A stretch of 21,299 bases of DNA from a virus: positions 1 through 21,299 of IMG/VR virus record IMGVR_UViG_3300033978_000435; one strand, 5' to 3'. This document shows positions 7,912 to 15,546 of the stretch, piece after piece. The notes under the pieces are model-generated. The model saw only the letters and a program-made list of their open reading frames with translations, was not told where the DNA came from and searched no databases. The stretch's first letter is position 1, and every line of letters begins with the position of its first letter. Both the position numbers and the translations under genes were made by a program.

Positions 7912-7926
7912 GTTGCCCTCGTTTGG

Positions 7927-8793
7927 TTATCGGGAAAGGACTCTGCGGACATCGTCGCGCGTTCCGCCGCCAAGCAAGATGTCGAGCGCGCGATCGTCCT
8001 GATCGACCTCGCGAACCGTGCGCGCCGGCGGCTTGCCGACAGTCGGTTTCGCTAGGTTCCTCGGGTCGGCGCGCCTTGGCTCGCCTGCCTTCATGCGGAA
8101 CGCTTCTTGGACGATATCCGAGATGGATTCAAACTGACCGGGATTCTCGCGCCCGATCGTCGCTGCCATATTTGTGATCTCGTCGAGAGACGGCGCTTTG
8201 CTGCCGTACATCGACGCGAGACGGTCGTATGCGCTCCGCGTCTCGTACTTGATCTCCATCGCACGAGCGCGCTCTTGAAACGAGTTCTCAAGGCGCTCGG
8301 CGAGGTTGCGGAGAGGCTTTGCGGCCTCGTCCCCGAAGATTTCCCCGAACTCGGAAAGCGGATCGGCATCGGCCTCACCGTCACCCGACTGCGTGGATGC
8401 CTTCGGATTCTCAGTCTTCGCAGCATCGGGCTTCTTGTCGTTGCCCTTTGCCGCTCCGAACGAGTCCACATCGGCCTGCCTCTTCGCGGCCTTCAAGCCC
8501 CACTCCTTCACCTTGGAAGGGTCGGACTTGAGGGACGCGATGATGTCGGCCGGAACGCCGTCCCGCTGCAATGCCTTCAGCGCCCGATCGAAGTCGGGGT
8601 CGTTCGCTGGAGCAGACGGTTCGGACGTGCGATTGACCTGCTGCGGCGCAGGCTCGTCGATGCCGAGGAGACGATCGAGGACAGCGTCCTCGCTTTCGGA
8701 GTTGTCCGCCTCAACGGCGGCTTCCGCAGCGAGTTGCTGCACAGGATTGACGATCTCATCGTCAGGCTTGGCTGGTACTTCGGGTTCTGACAT
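7927..8793 (-). CDS. Scaffolding protein
   Basis: A 288-aa protein. The ATG at 8793 is chosen because AAAAGGAC lies upstream and the previous stop is 1 nt away; the longer frame runs back into the neighbour. It is acidic and polar: MSEPEVPAKPDDEIVNP, then an Ala/Glu-rich region, QRDGVPADIIASLKSDPSK, a disordered Lys/Glu/Asp/Ser middle, a helical section with EKPLRNLAERLENSFQERA-like character, and a short basic C-terminus (VRRVLSR) that could bind the coat protein. Composition, size and position between portal and capsid match internal scaffolds, which help procapsid assembly and then leave. No protease motif is visible. Confidence 0.8.
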   Translation of the reverse strand: MSEPEVPAKPDDEIVNPVQQLAAEAAVEADNSESEDAVLDRLLGIDEPAPQQVNRTSEPSAPANDPDFDRALKALQRDGVPADIIASLKSDPSKVKEWGLKAAKRQADVDSFGAAKGNDKKPDAAKTENPKASTQSGDGEADADPLSEFGEIFGDEAAKPLRNLAERLENSFQERARAMEIKYETRSAYDRLASMYGSKAPSLDEITNMAATIGRENPGQFESISDIVQEAFRMKAGEPRRADPRNLAKPTVGKPPARTVREVDQDDRALDILLGGGTRDDVRRVLSR

Positions 8794-8794
8794 C

Positions 8795-9085
8795 TCAGTC
8801 CTTTTCGAAACCGTGCCGCGCCATGACATCGCGTTCATGGCGCTTCGACATAATGATGGGCTTGCCCTGACGATTGGTCTTGCATCCATGAAGTCCGCGC
8901 GGAAGTGCCGTGCTGACATAGGGATACTGGTGACGGTTCGTTCCCGGATCGACCTGCAACGTGCTGGCAATTCGGGTAAGGGTTACCCCATCGTGGGTGA
9001 TAATACTGCCAATCGACGGCGCTTCACTCATGCGCATGGCGATTTCGACAACATTTCCGTTGGGGTCGAGGAACTCGTAGAGCAT
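8795..9085 (-). CDS. FmdB-like small protein lacking the zinc cysteines
   Basis: A 96-aa protein. It starts MLYEFLDPNGNVVEIAMRM, then APSIGSIITHDGVTLTRIAS, and ends with IIMSKRHERDVMARHGFEKD. The layout follows FmdB-family zinc-ribbon proteins that occur beside phage portal genes (YEY..C..CG, then a second CPxCG, then R/K-rich end). Here both CxxC knuckles are absent and only one cysteine (in GLHGCK) remains, so zinc binding by the usual site is unlikely. Stop and start spacing with portal (1 nt) and scaffold (1 nt) shows it is part of the head operon. Function unknown; the family link is my reading of pattern, not a search. Confidence 0.55.
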   Translation of the reverse strand: MLYEFLDPNGNVVEIAMRMSEAPSIGSIITHDGVTLTRIASTLQVDPGTNRHQYPYVSTALPRGLHGCKTNRQGKPIIMSKRHERDVMARHGFEKD

Positions 9086-9086
9086 T

Positions 9087-10865
9087 TCACATCGCCCTGT
9101 TCGCGGCGGCTTGGAGGCCGGCTAGGCTGCTTGCGGGTATCGGACTCGGCTCGCCCATTGCGTTGGTCGGTGGGCCGCTGGCCGGCCCCGGCATGCCGCC
9201 GACTGCCGCCGCCTGCGATGCCTGCGCCATCTGCTGCATGGCGTTCTGATCGATCATGTCGGGCAAGTGGGGCATGTTGAGCGCGTCACCGACCACCGAC
9301 AGGATTTCGCGCCACTTGATGAACGGCATCGTCATCATGCCCTGCGCCACGCTGGTGGTGATCTGAAGCAGTTCCATCGCGCGCTTCTGCACGAGCGCCT
9401 CGGACACGCGCTCCATGCTGTACGCATCGACCGCGACCTCAAGGTCTTCCCAGCCCGGCATCTGAACGCCGCCGGTGAACTTGGGGTTTGCCTCCAGCAG
9501 CGCCTCCGCGCCCTCGCGCCCGAGCGGGAACGCCACCCGGTCATCGTGCCACATGAACCACAACACCGATCGGGCGATGTCATCCACCGCCTCTTGGAAC
9601 TGGCGCTTGAGGTGGGCCATGCGCATCGTCGCGCTCGACTCGGCCACGGCGACCTCGGTCGCGGTCGCGCTGCCTTGGATGTTGCCGCGCATCGCGTCAT
9701 GGATGCCCGACACCCGGTCGAGCCTGTCCTGCGCGATCTGCGAATACTGCACCTGCTGCTGCGTGATGCCGCCGACCTCAAGGTTGACTACCTTCTCCTT
9801 GTCGAGGTTCTCAGAGACGATCACGAAGTCGTGCGGCTTGTCCTTCAAGTCCTGCGCCAACTTGCTGTTCCGCGAATCAACCATGATCAGCCGCTTGTAC
9901 GCCGCCGCGCTTGCGCGCAGGCTGATCAGGTGCGCGTTGAGGTCTTGGCTCTGCGATTGGATCGCGATCATCGGCGACAGCGGGTACGGATCGTCGGGGA
10001 CGGTGTACGCGCCGAAGACGGTGTACGGGCCGTTTCTCGGCCCGAAGTACGGTCGCGGCGCGCGGATGAACCCGTCCCACTTGGACTGACCGTTCCGGCC
10101 CTTGACGATCGTGAAGATCGTTCCGTTGATCAGTCCCGGCCCGGCCAGTTCGTCGGCAATCTCGGCCTCCGCGATGTCGGCCTCCGGAACCCAAATCTCG
10201 TAGACCGCGAACTCCTTGCGATCCTCAAGATCGCGGCCGTTATCATCGCGAACCTTGTCAATGTCGGTTCCCGAAGGGATCGCAAAGATCGCGTCGATGT
10301 CCCAACTCTCGTCGGTCTTCGCCATCGCAAGAAGGTCGTTCTTGTCCATCGCGTAGCAATGGCCCATGAACCTCGCGTCCTCGACGCTCGTCGCGGCGGG
10401 GTCGATGAAGAACCGATCGGGCGAGATGCGGTAGACGCGCGGAAGGTAAGGCTCTTTGCCGTCAACCTGCCGCGCCTCCGGCCTCGGCTCGCTCACCGTC
10501 AGCGCCACGCCGTAGGTGAAGATCATGTCCACCGCGACACGCTCCAGCGTGCGGCGCAACTTGACGATGCGCGCCCACCGGTTCACGGCGATCTGAAGCC
10601 GTTTCCCAAGCATCAGGTCGAGCATCGGCTCGCCCAACTTCACCCGAAACTTAGGCGTGTCGTGGATGATGCGCGGCAGCACCAGCGACACATACTCGTG
10701 GCCGAAGTTCTCGGGATCGTCGGTGTCGGGATCGTTGCGATCGTCGCGATATCCCGGGCCGTGGTACTTTTCGACCATCGTCCGCAGCGATGACAGGTGA
10801 GCGTCACGGAACTTTTCCGCGCTCTCGATCTCTCGCCGCATCGCCATGAACGACATATCGAGCAT
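9087..10865 (-). CDS. Portal protein
   Basis: A 592-aa protein. Its ATG overlaps the previous TGA (TGATG). The length fits podovirus-type portals. It has the N-terminal helix region (RREIESAEKFRDAHLSSLR), a DPDTDDPENFGHEYVSLVLPRI stretch, a clip/stem-like middle, and the typical late signature IAQDRLDRVSGIHDAMRGN followed by QGSATATEVAVAESSATMR and a long helix. The Pro/Gly/Met-rich C-terminus (residues about 555-592) is likely disordered. It would form the dodecameric ring for DNA passage and bind terminase and adaptor. Position next to scaffold supports the call. Confidence 0.85.
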   Translation of the reverse strand: MLDMSFMAMRREIESAEKFRDAHLSSLRTMVEKYHGPGYRDDRNDPDTDDPENFGHEYVSLVLPRIIHDTPKFRVKLGEPMLDLMLGKRLQIAVNRWARIVKLRRTLERVAVDMIFTYGVALTVSEPRPEARQVDGKEPYLPRVYRISPDRFFIDPAATSVEDARFMGHCYAMDKNDLLAMAKTDESWDIDAIFAIPSGTDIDKVRDDNGRDLEDRKEFAVYEIWVPEADIAEAEIADELAGPGLINGTIFTIVKGRNGQSKWDGFIRAPRPYFGPRNGPYTVFGAYTVPDDPYPLSPMIAIQSQSQDLNAHLISLRASAAAYKRLIMVDSRNSKLAQDLKDKPHDFVIVSENLDKEKVVNLEVGGITQQQVQYSQIAQDRLDRVSGIHDAMRGNIQGSATATEVAVAESSATMRMAHLKRQFQEAVDDIARSVLWFMWHDDRVAFPLGREGAEALLEANPKFTGGVQMPGWEDLEVAVDAYSMERVSEALVQKRAMELLQITTSVAQGMMTMPFIKWREILSVVGDALNMPHLPDMIDQNAMQQMAQASQAAAVGGMPGPASGPPTNAMGEPSPIPASSLAGLQAAANRAM

Positions 10866-11005
10866 CAGCAGCCCTTGCCCTTCATCTTGGTCTTCTTACC
10901 CCCGCTCTTTGCTCCGCCTTTGCCGCCGCCCTTGCCACCATTCATGCCGCCGCCCTTACCGTGGCGGGTGCTTGCGTTTCCCGACTTCTTGCTTGTTCCG
11001 TACAT
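10865..11005 (-). CDS. Lys/Gly-rich small basic protein (46 aa)
   Basis: Too short for common cut-offs but well supported. AGGAG lies 6 nt before the ATG, the start overlaps the upstream stop (TGATG), and its own TGA overlaps the portal ATG. The product opens MYGTSKKSGNASTRHGK and then is mostly Gly, Lys and Met in short GGK/GGG runs, ending KTKMKGKGC. About a quarter of residues are Lys or Arg, with very few acidic residues, so it is strongly basic and likely disordered. It could bind DNA or acidic scaffold. Translational coupling to the portal gene is likely from the overlap. Confidence 0.75.
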   Translation of the reverse strand: MYGTSKKSGNASTRHGKGGGMNGGKGGGKGGAKSGGKKTKMKGKGC

Positions 11006-11067
11006 CACATGCTCCTGCGCGTTTCGCGCTTGTTGGGGTTACCTGTCAACAGTATCAGCGCCGCCAT
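11005..11067 (-). CDS. Possible 20-aa micro-ORF coupled to the next gene
   Basis: ATG at 11067, 4 nt after the preceding TAG, with GAGAGGG about 9 nt upstream. The stop overlaps the next ATG by one base (TGATG). The peptide runs MAALILLTGNPNKRE and then ends in an Arg-rich tail. A hydrophobic start, a GNP and a basic end form a coherent pattern. The ribosome binding site of the next gene lies inside its last codons. It may be a real peptide or a leader that couples translation. Evidence is arrangement only. Confidence 0.4.
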   Translation of the reverse strand: MAALILLTGNPNKRETRRSM

Positions 11068-11071
11068 CGCG

Positions 11072-11338
11072 CTAGCCCTCTCTCAAAGTGTTTGGAAACA
11101 TGATCGGCTGCTTGAACTCTATCGAGTCTACCACTACCGCGCCGATCTGATGCGCGGGTTCACTCGGAACCTCAAACGCCCACGATCCGTTCGTGGTCTC
11201 TCGCGGCAACGCCCACCGCATCATCTTTGCCCTTTCGTGAGCGTCGTTCGACAACGGACATCCGATCAACGCAGACACCTCCGCCTCCGCCTGCAATGCG
11301 AGAGCCTCGGTTGGGAAGATGTACCACGACTGCGTCAT
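11072..11338 (-). CDS. Conserved-type small phage protein, 88 aa, unknown
   Basis: ATG right after the TAG of the LamG-like gene, with CGAGG upstream. The product begins MTQSWYIFPTEALALQAEAE, contains SNDAHERAKMMRWALPRETT and GSWAFEVPSEP, and has no transmembrane segment. A WYIF start, an Ala-rich helix, and a RWA-PRET-G-W-F-P core are seen in small phage proteins beside tail-fibre genes. It may be a fibre chaperone or a small virion protein, but I cannot name a family. Its position after a LamG-like fibre-type gene suggests a partner role. Confidence 0.6.
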   Translation of the reverse strand: MTQSWYIFPTEALALQAEAEVSALIGCPLSNDAHERAKMMRWALPRETTNGSWAFEVPSEPAHQIGAVVVDSIEFKQPIMFPNTLREG

Positions 11339-12259
11339 CTACAACCTCGGAGCAAAGTTCTTGAAAGGATGAGCCGATGGAAGACCGCTTTGCACTCCCC
11401 ACTTCCACGCAAGGTATCCCTCGATCCTTTCCCACACCGATTGAGTAACAGCGTTCGCGTTCCTCACCACAATGAACTCACCAAATGTAGTTGCTGAATG
11501 AAGAGCCGGCGATCCGTTGTCTCCGTCAGCGCCAAGGCACAGACCGTTGAGTTCTGCTACTGCTGTTAATCCAACCTGCGAATCCACAGTAGACCCGTAT
11601 GACCTGCGTAAACAGAACAACGCTCCATTGAATACGGTTCCGTTGAGCCACAACCCGCTTGGATTTTTTGTCAAGCCAGCGGAACTGTAGACGGTGTAGT
11701 CTGCGCCAAATGTTTCTATTGAACCACCAAGCCCGCCTACGCCGCCAATGATCCCTACAGGATTTGATCCACCACCGTAAACCCAGTAGTCAAACGTGTA
11801 GGTTGCGTTTGTGCCGCCGTTGCTTCGCGTATACCCGCTCCACGGCCTTATACTGGTTGTCGGGAATCCCAAATACGGAGGAGGCTTGCAGATGTAGAAC
11901 ACGGCGAACGGCTGGGGTTCGCCGTTTGGGCTTTGCGGCCAGTTTGAATAGTCATTCGGATTTGACCGCAGCGTGTCGTTCGATCCGTCGAACACAACCC
12001 CCGGCTTTCCGTTCATCGCAGTCGCGTTGTACTGGGGTTGATTTGCACCAACAGTCTGCTCAAGGTCGTTGCCAAGACCGCTTTTGTCCGTCCAGTATGA
12101 AACAGCCGGAAGTCCACCAAGCGGAGGAAGAATCGTCGGCGTGTCCGTCGCGTCGTACCACGCAAGAAGATCAGATTCGATTCTTTTTGGAGTCCACAGT
12201 TGAACCCGGAGCGCAACGCTCGCGTTTGCCTTTCTGAAATTGAACCGACTTCGCGGCAT
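11339..12259 (-). CDS. LamG/concanavalin-like surface or fibre protein
   Basis: A 306-aa protein with GAGGAAG before its ATG. It begins MPRSRFNFRKANASVALR, nearly the same N-terminus as the 46-aa ORF at 13685-13825. The rest fits a LamG/concanavalin A-like beta sandwich: LLAWYDATDT, VSYWTDKSGLGNDLEQ, PQYNATAMNGKPGVVFDG, and the C-terminal signature RIEGYLAWKWGVQSGLP with HPFK. These domains often bind sugars and occur on virion surface and adsorption proteins. Location between terminase and portal genes is unusual for a receptor-binding protein, so it may be a capsid-surface carbohydrate-binding protein. No signal peptide. Confidence 0.7.
   Translation of the reverse strand: MPRSRFNFRKANASVALRVQLWTPKRIESDLLAWYDATDTPTILPPLGGLPAVSYWTDKSGLGNDLEQTVGANQPQYNATAMNGKPGVVFDGSNDTLRSNPNDYSNWPQSPNGEPQPFAVFYICKPPPYLGFPTTSIRPWSGYTRSNGGTNATYTFDYWVYGGGSNPVGIIGGVGGLGGSIETFGADYTVYSSAGLTKNPSGLWLNGTVFNGALFCLRRSYGSTVDSQVGLTAVAELNGLCLGADGDNGSPALHSATTFGEFIVVRNANAVTQSVWERIEGYLAWKWGVQSGLPSAHPFKNFAPRL
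12206..12247 (-). repeat. Coding repeat copy B (RFNFRKANASVALR)
   Basis: This 42-bp stretch encodes residues 5-18 of the LamG-like protein and matches 13772-13813 in peptide exactly and in DNA at 36 of 42 positions. All six differences are in third codon positions and are silent. Confidence 0.85.
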
Positions 12260-12260
12260 G

Positions 12261-12482
12261 TTACTTCCTCGATCGGTTTGAAGATCGGCTCGTCACGCGC
12301 AGGTTTGACTTCCGGTTGTCGCGCGGGTCGCCGTTCTTGTGGTCGATGTCCTTGCCGTCGCCCTTGCGAACGCGGCCCGAACGCTCGGCCTCACGTCGCG
12401 CGCGGTTGCGGGATGCCCTGTCCTTCTTCGCGGAAGTCGAGGACTGATGCTTGAGGTACTCGTCTCGGTAGTTGCGCGGCAT
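12261..12482 (-). CDS. Minimal HNH-type endonuclease-like protein
   Basis: A 73-aa protein. Start chosen at the ATG 7 nt after the upstream stop (12490); a longer frame to 12521 overlaps that gene. Sequence: MPRNYRDEYLKHQSS, a Lys/Arg-rich helix (KKDRASRNRARREAERSGR), then KGDGKDIDHKNGDPRDNRK followed by SNLRV. The D-H-x-N-G, D-N, N-L-R spacing is the HNH core (first His in IDHKNG, later Asn in DNRKSN). The usual final His or long N-terminal zinc half is missing, so activity may be weak or lost. Some phages carry HNH proteins that help terminase cut. Here it sits between structural genes. It ends 1 nt before the LamG-like gene. Confidence 0.65.
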   Translation of the reverse strand: MPRNYRDEYLKHQSSTSAKKDRASRNRARREAERSGRVRKGDGKDIDHKNGDPRDNRKSNLRVTSRSSNRSRK

Positions 12483-12489
12483 GGCCTGC

Positions 12490-13674
12490 TCAGATGTAGG
12501 AGATCGCGATTTTGTGTTCACCAGCCGTCACGGCTCCCGTGTCGTTGTCGGCAGCGCCCGTGGTCATCGCGATCGCGATTCCCGTTGCGAACCGTAGTCC
12601 GACATTGAAGTCCTGCGCCACGGTTCCGTTCGCGGGGATCGGTATGACCAGCACGGGGACATCGGTCGCGAGTACGGGCGCAGTCGCCTTGTTGTACAAC
12701 TTGAGGTATCGAAGCGCCCCGTTGGTGTTGTTCACGCTGAACCCGTAGAGCGTTCCGGCTGAACCCTTGGCCGCGACTAGGTTGTTGTCGCCCGTACTGT
12801 TGCGGAACAGGACGGAGGGCGTGACCGGCGTTCCTTCGTTCGCCGTGACCGTTCCCGTCACGGTGGTAGTCGGGGCCGAGACAACCACGACATTCATCGC
12901 GTTGCCAGCGACCGAGTTGCCGCGCCCCGCCGTGATCTCGGCTGTCAGTTCGGCGTAGTCCTGCACCGAGAGGTACTGGATCGTCGCGTTCGTCGGTGAC
13001 GCGGGTGCGCTGCTGTTCGTCCAGCGGAGCCGAACCTTGTACACCGCGTTCGGGTCGGGAATCTGCTGGTGGCGGCGGTACGAGTTCGCGCGTCCCGTGG
13101 CCGCGTCGAGCGTGCCGCCGTGGAACCACGCCTCGTCGGCGAACGCCTCCAGTTCGTACACGCCCGATCCTGCGGTGGTTGGGATCGCGGACTGCGCCGA
13201 CCGCAGGCGCGCAAGACCCCCGTTCTGCACCTCGTAGATTCCCTGCGTTGCGTTGCTGGTTCCCTCAAACGCCCACGCGAGGGTGTGCTGTCCGTTGGGA
13301 GCAAGCGTGACGGGATCGACGCTGATCGCCTCGACGAAAAAGGTTCCGCCCGCAATCCGCTGGCTCAGGGTCAAGCCGATGCTCACGCGGAACGGGATTG
13401 TGAATGTCTCCACGCTCGTGACCATCGTGGTCGATCCGTTCGTCGTTCCGTTCGCCATCACCAGCGCGCCGCTTGAGTTCGACGCGGAGCCGCCCGTGCC
13501 GACATCCGTCACCCACTTCGTCGCGTCAGGAGACCCGTTGACCGTGAACGAGTCGCGCCACTTCTTCTGCACGCTCTTCATCTTGATCATGTCATCCTGC
13601 GAGTCGTACCCCGGGTTCAACACCATGTTCACGGTGTTCCCGTTCGCGTCCTTCACAGGGATAAGTGTCGGCAT
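12490..13674 (-). CDS. Virion surface-type beta protein, unknown role
   Basis: A 394-aa protein that follows a 46-aa ORF by 10 bp. The first 35 residues (MPTLIPVKDANGNTVNMVL, then NPGYDSQDDMIKMKSVQKK) are polar. The middle is Ser/Thr/Asn/Gly-rich beta (VETFTIPFRVSIGLTLSQR; HTLAWAFEGTSNATQ). The C-terminal 130 residues resemble a small beta domain seen in phage head-fibre and tail proteins (GTPVTPSVLFRNSTGDNN, LYGFSVNNTNGALRYLKLY, IPIPANGTVAQDFNVGLRF). There is no enzymatic motif. The last domain pattern, with KLYN and VPIPANG, is often found in virion decoration or fibre proteins. Virion placement is inferred. Confidence 0.6.
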   Translation of the reverse strand: MPTLIPVKDANGNTVNMVLNPGYDSQDDMIKMKSVQKKWRDSFTVNGSPDATKWVTDVGTGGSASNSSGALVMANGTTNGSTTMVTSVETFTIPFRVSIGLTLSQRIAGGTFFVEAISVDPVTLAPNGQHTLAWAFEGTSNATQGIYEVQNGGLARLRSAQSAIPTTAGSGVYELEAFADEAWFHGGTLDAATGRANSYRRHQQIPDPNAVYKVRLRWTNSSAPASPTNATIQYLSVQDYAELTAEITAGRGNSVAGNAMNVVVVSAPTTTVTGTVTANEGTPVTPSVLFRNSTGDNNLVAAKGSAGTLYGFSVNNTNGALRYLKLYNKATAPVLATDVPVLVIPIPANGTVAQDFNVGLRFATGIAIAMTTGAADNDTGAVTAGEHKIAISYI

Positions 13675-13684
13675 GTCGGTTCTC

Positions 13685-13825
13685 TCAGAATGGGTCTTGG
13701 ATGAACATCAGGTACATCGAGTTCGACACGGCGGAGAAGTCCAGCATCAACTGCCCTTCCACGTCCCTGATCCGAAGCGCAACGCTTGCGTTCGCCTTTC
13801 TAAAGTTGAATCGCCCTTTTGCCAT
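13685..13825 (-). CDS. 46-aa ORF with N-terminus shared with the LamG-like protein
   Basis: ATG overlaps the large-terminase stop (TGATG) and GAGG lies upstream in the terminase end. The product starts MAKGRFNFRKANASVALR and ends with a hydrophobic stretch, DFSAVSNSMYLMFIQDPF. It may be a stand-alone structural peptide using the same N-terminal module as the LamG-like protein, or the remnant of a longer fibre gene that lost its C-terminal domain. Silent differences between the two copies favour a working short protein. No known family was recognised. Confidence 0.6.
   Translation of the reverse strand: MAKGRFNFRKANASVALRIRDVEGQLMLDFSAVSNSMYLMFIQDPF
13772..13813 (-). repeat. Coding repeat copy A (RFNFRKANASVALR)
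   Basis: Encodes residues 5-18 of the 46-aa ORF. See the copy at 12206-12247. Retention of the peptide with only silent DNA change shows selection on the protein, not a recent duplication. Confidence 0.85.
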
Positions 13826-15546
13826 CAGCGGAACACCTCGTGATGCTTTAGGATCACTCCAAGCGCCTCGCTCGGCAACGCCGCCTCGCGAACCTCCGCG
13901 CTCACGCCCTCTTCGCAAAGCATCAGCGCGCCCGCAAGCGCGATGACCCGGTCGCCGTGCGACTCGCGCGCGCCGCTCGCCATGTCGCGCACGCTCGCCG
14001 CCTCGATCGACCCGTCATCAAGGATCACATAATCCAACATCTCGCGCAAGGTGTCCTCGCCCGGAATCCGCACATTGCCCTGACTGATCGCGCGGGACAA
14101 CGCCCCCAGCAGCGTCCGCTTCGCGCGCCGGCTGCTGTTCCACCCGATCCTCACCGTCAGACGCTCCGTGGTCGTTCCCACCATCCGCTGACGGTACACC
14201 GACGAGTACCCGATCCGCTGGAAGTCGTGGTGCAGCGCCGCGCCCGGGCCGTTTACCTCCCACCCCACCAGCGGAAGCCGCCGCCCACGGTACACCGTCA
14301 TCGCCACCTCCACCATCTCCTGCGCCAAGTCGTGCGGAGGACAGTTCGGGTCGGCAAACTCGGCCACCACCTCCCGGTTGTCCGCGTCCATCACGCACAC
14401 CGCCGCGTTCGCGCTCCCCGTTCCGTAGGACGGGTCGGCGAACATCACATACTCCCGCTCCGTCTCCCCGTGCCGCCACACCCGCCACCGACCGTTCGGG
14501 TCCGCCACGAACCGGCCGCGCAGCAACTCGCAACGCTCGCCCGGCATCGCGTTCTCGTTCATGTGCGCCGTCACCACCCCCGGCGTGAAGAAGTTCGAAC
14601 CGCTGCCCACCTCGGTCGCAAACACATTCTGCGCCATGTCCACCGTGTCGCGCCGCTTCAACTGCTCCCCAAGCCACGGTGTCCACACGAACTCAGACCC
14701 CGCTACCCCCGTCACCCGCCCGTCCACATCCACCCGGGTCTCCGCGTTCGCCCCCTTCAGCGGATGCTCCGTGTACAGCAACTCCACCAGCCTCGGATCG
14801 CCCTGCGTCCGCGCCATCCGCACCAGCGTCGAGTACTGCGTCCCGCTCCCCAAGGGGGTACACACCGCGATCCGGCACGCGCTCGCGTCCGCCGCCGACC
14901 GCCACGCCGCCTCCGCCTCCCCCATCGACGCAAACTCGTCGAACAGGATCAGCGTGCGCCGGCCGCCTCGGCCCACATGCGCCGTCGATGCCTGTCCCGC
15001 AATCGTCGCGCCCGAGACCGGGTTCCGAAGCATCATGTGCTGCCGCGTGTCGCTGCCGCGCCGCAGCAACTCGTCCGCCGCGCCCGGCAACAGCCACGGA
15101 GGCTGGCTCTGCAATAGGTAGTCCACCTTCCACATCAGCGAGTCCGGGTCGCCCGGGCGATCCACGCCGTCCTCCACGCGGCTCACCAGCAGGCTCTGCC
15201 ACCCCTTGAACAGCCACCCCCACGAGGCCACCGCCGCCAGCAGCCACGATGCACCCATGTCGCGGCTCTTCCGAACCACCACATCCCGGCCGTCCGACAC
15301 CGCCGCGTTCACCTCCTGCACCGCGCGCTCCTGACACGGCCACAGCACGAACGGACGGTTCGGCTTCACGCTCGGAACCTCGCGCCCCGACACCGGATTC
15401 ACCTCCTTCGGGGCGTATGTCCACCCCGTCAGACGGAGCCACAGGCAGATGTCCTCCGCAAACGCGGCACGAAAGTCCGCCTGCGTCGATGGGCTGTCCA
15501 CCGTTGCGTCCAAGAACTTCTTCCGAAGTCGTGCAATTTCAGACAT
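13825..15546 (-). CDS. terL: Terminase large subunit (ATPase and nuclease)
   Basis: A 573-aa protein with both terminase parts. The Walker A-like motif is near residues 92-100 (RKSRDMGAS). Walker B is near 198-206 (LILFDEFA, with the catalytic Glu). The RNase H-like nuclease has Asp371 in FADPSYG, Glu430 in VGWEVNGPG, and a late Asp532 in SHGDRVIALAGA. It would drive ATP-dependent DNA packaging at the portal and cut concatemers. The ATG at 15546 is used; its ribosome binding site is weak (CCGGA). The gene stops with a 1-nt overlap with the 46-aa ORF. It lies downstream of small terminase, separated by 224 bp of non-coding DNA, which is more than the rest of the operon allows. Confidence 0.95.
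   Translation of the reverse strand: MSEIARLRKKFLDATVDSPSTQADFRAAFAEDICLWLRLTGWTYAPKEVNPVSGREVPSVKPNRPFVLWPCQERAVQEVNAAVSDGRDVVVRKSRDMGASWLLAAVASWGWLFKGWQSLLVSRVEDGVDRPGDPDSLMWKVDYLLQSQPPWLLPGAADELLRRGSDTRQHMMLRNPVSGATIAGQASTAHVGRGGRRTLILFDEFASMGEAEAAWRSAADASACRIAVCTPLGSGTQYSTLVRMARTQGDPRLVELLYTEHPLKGANAETRVDVDGRVTGVAGSEFVWTPWLGEQLKRRDTVDMAQNVFATEVGSGSNFFTPGVVTAHMNENAMPGERCELLRGRFVADPNGRWRVWRHGETEREYVMFADPSYGTGSANAAVCVMDADNREVVAEFADPNCPPHDLAQEMVEVAMTVYRGRRLPLVGWEVNGPGAALHHDFQRIGYSSVYRQRMVGTTTERLTVRIGWNSSRRAKRTLLGALSRAISQGNVRIPGEDTLREMLDYVILDDGSIEAASVRDMASGARESHGDRVIALAGALMLCEEGVSAEVREAALPSEALGVILKHHEVFR

Noticed and set aside
9267-10793. 508-codon open frame on the plus strand
   Set aside because: It lies antisense to the portal gene; GC-rich DNA leaves the reverse frames open. 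The product is Arg/His-rich with no domain. The same applies to long plus-strand frames at 13957-15117, 5953-7149 and 1332-2225.
11018-11052. TTGACA on the minus strand and a GCGCGTTTCGCGC hairpin
   Set aside because: There is no fitting -10, and both lie within the micro-ORF. Probably chance.
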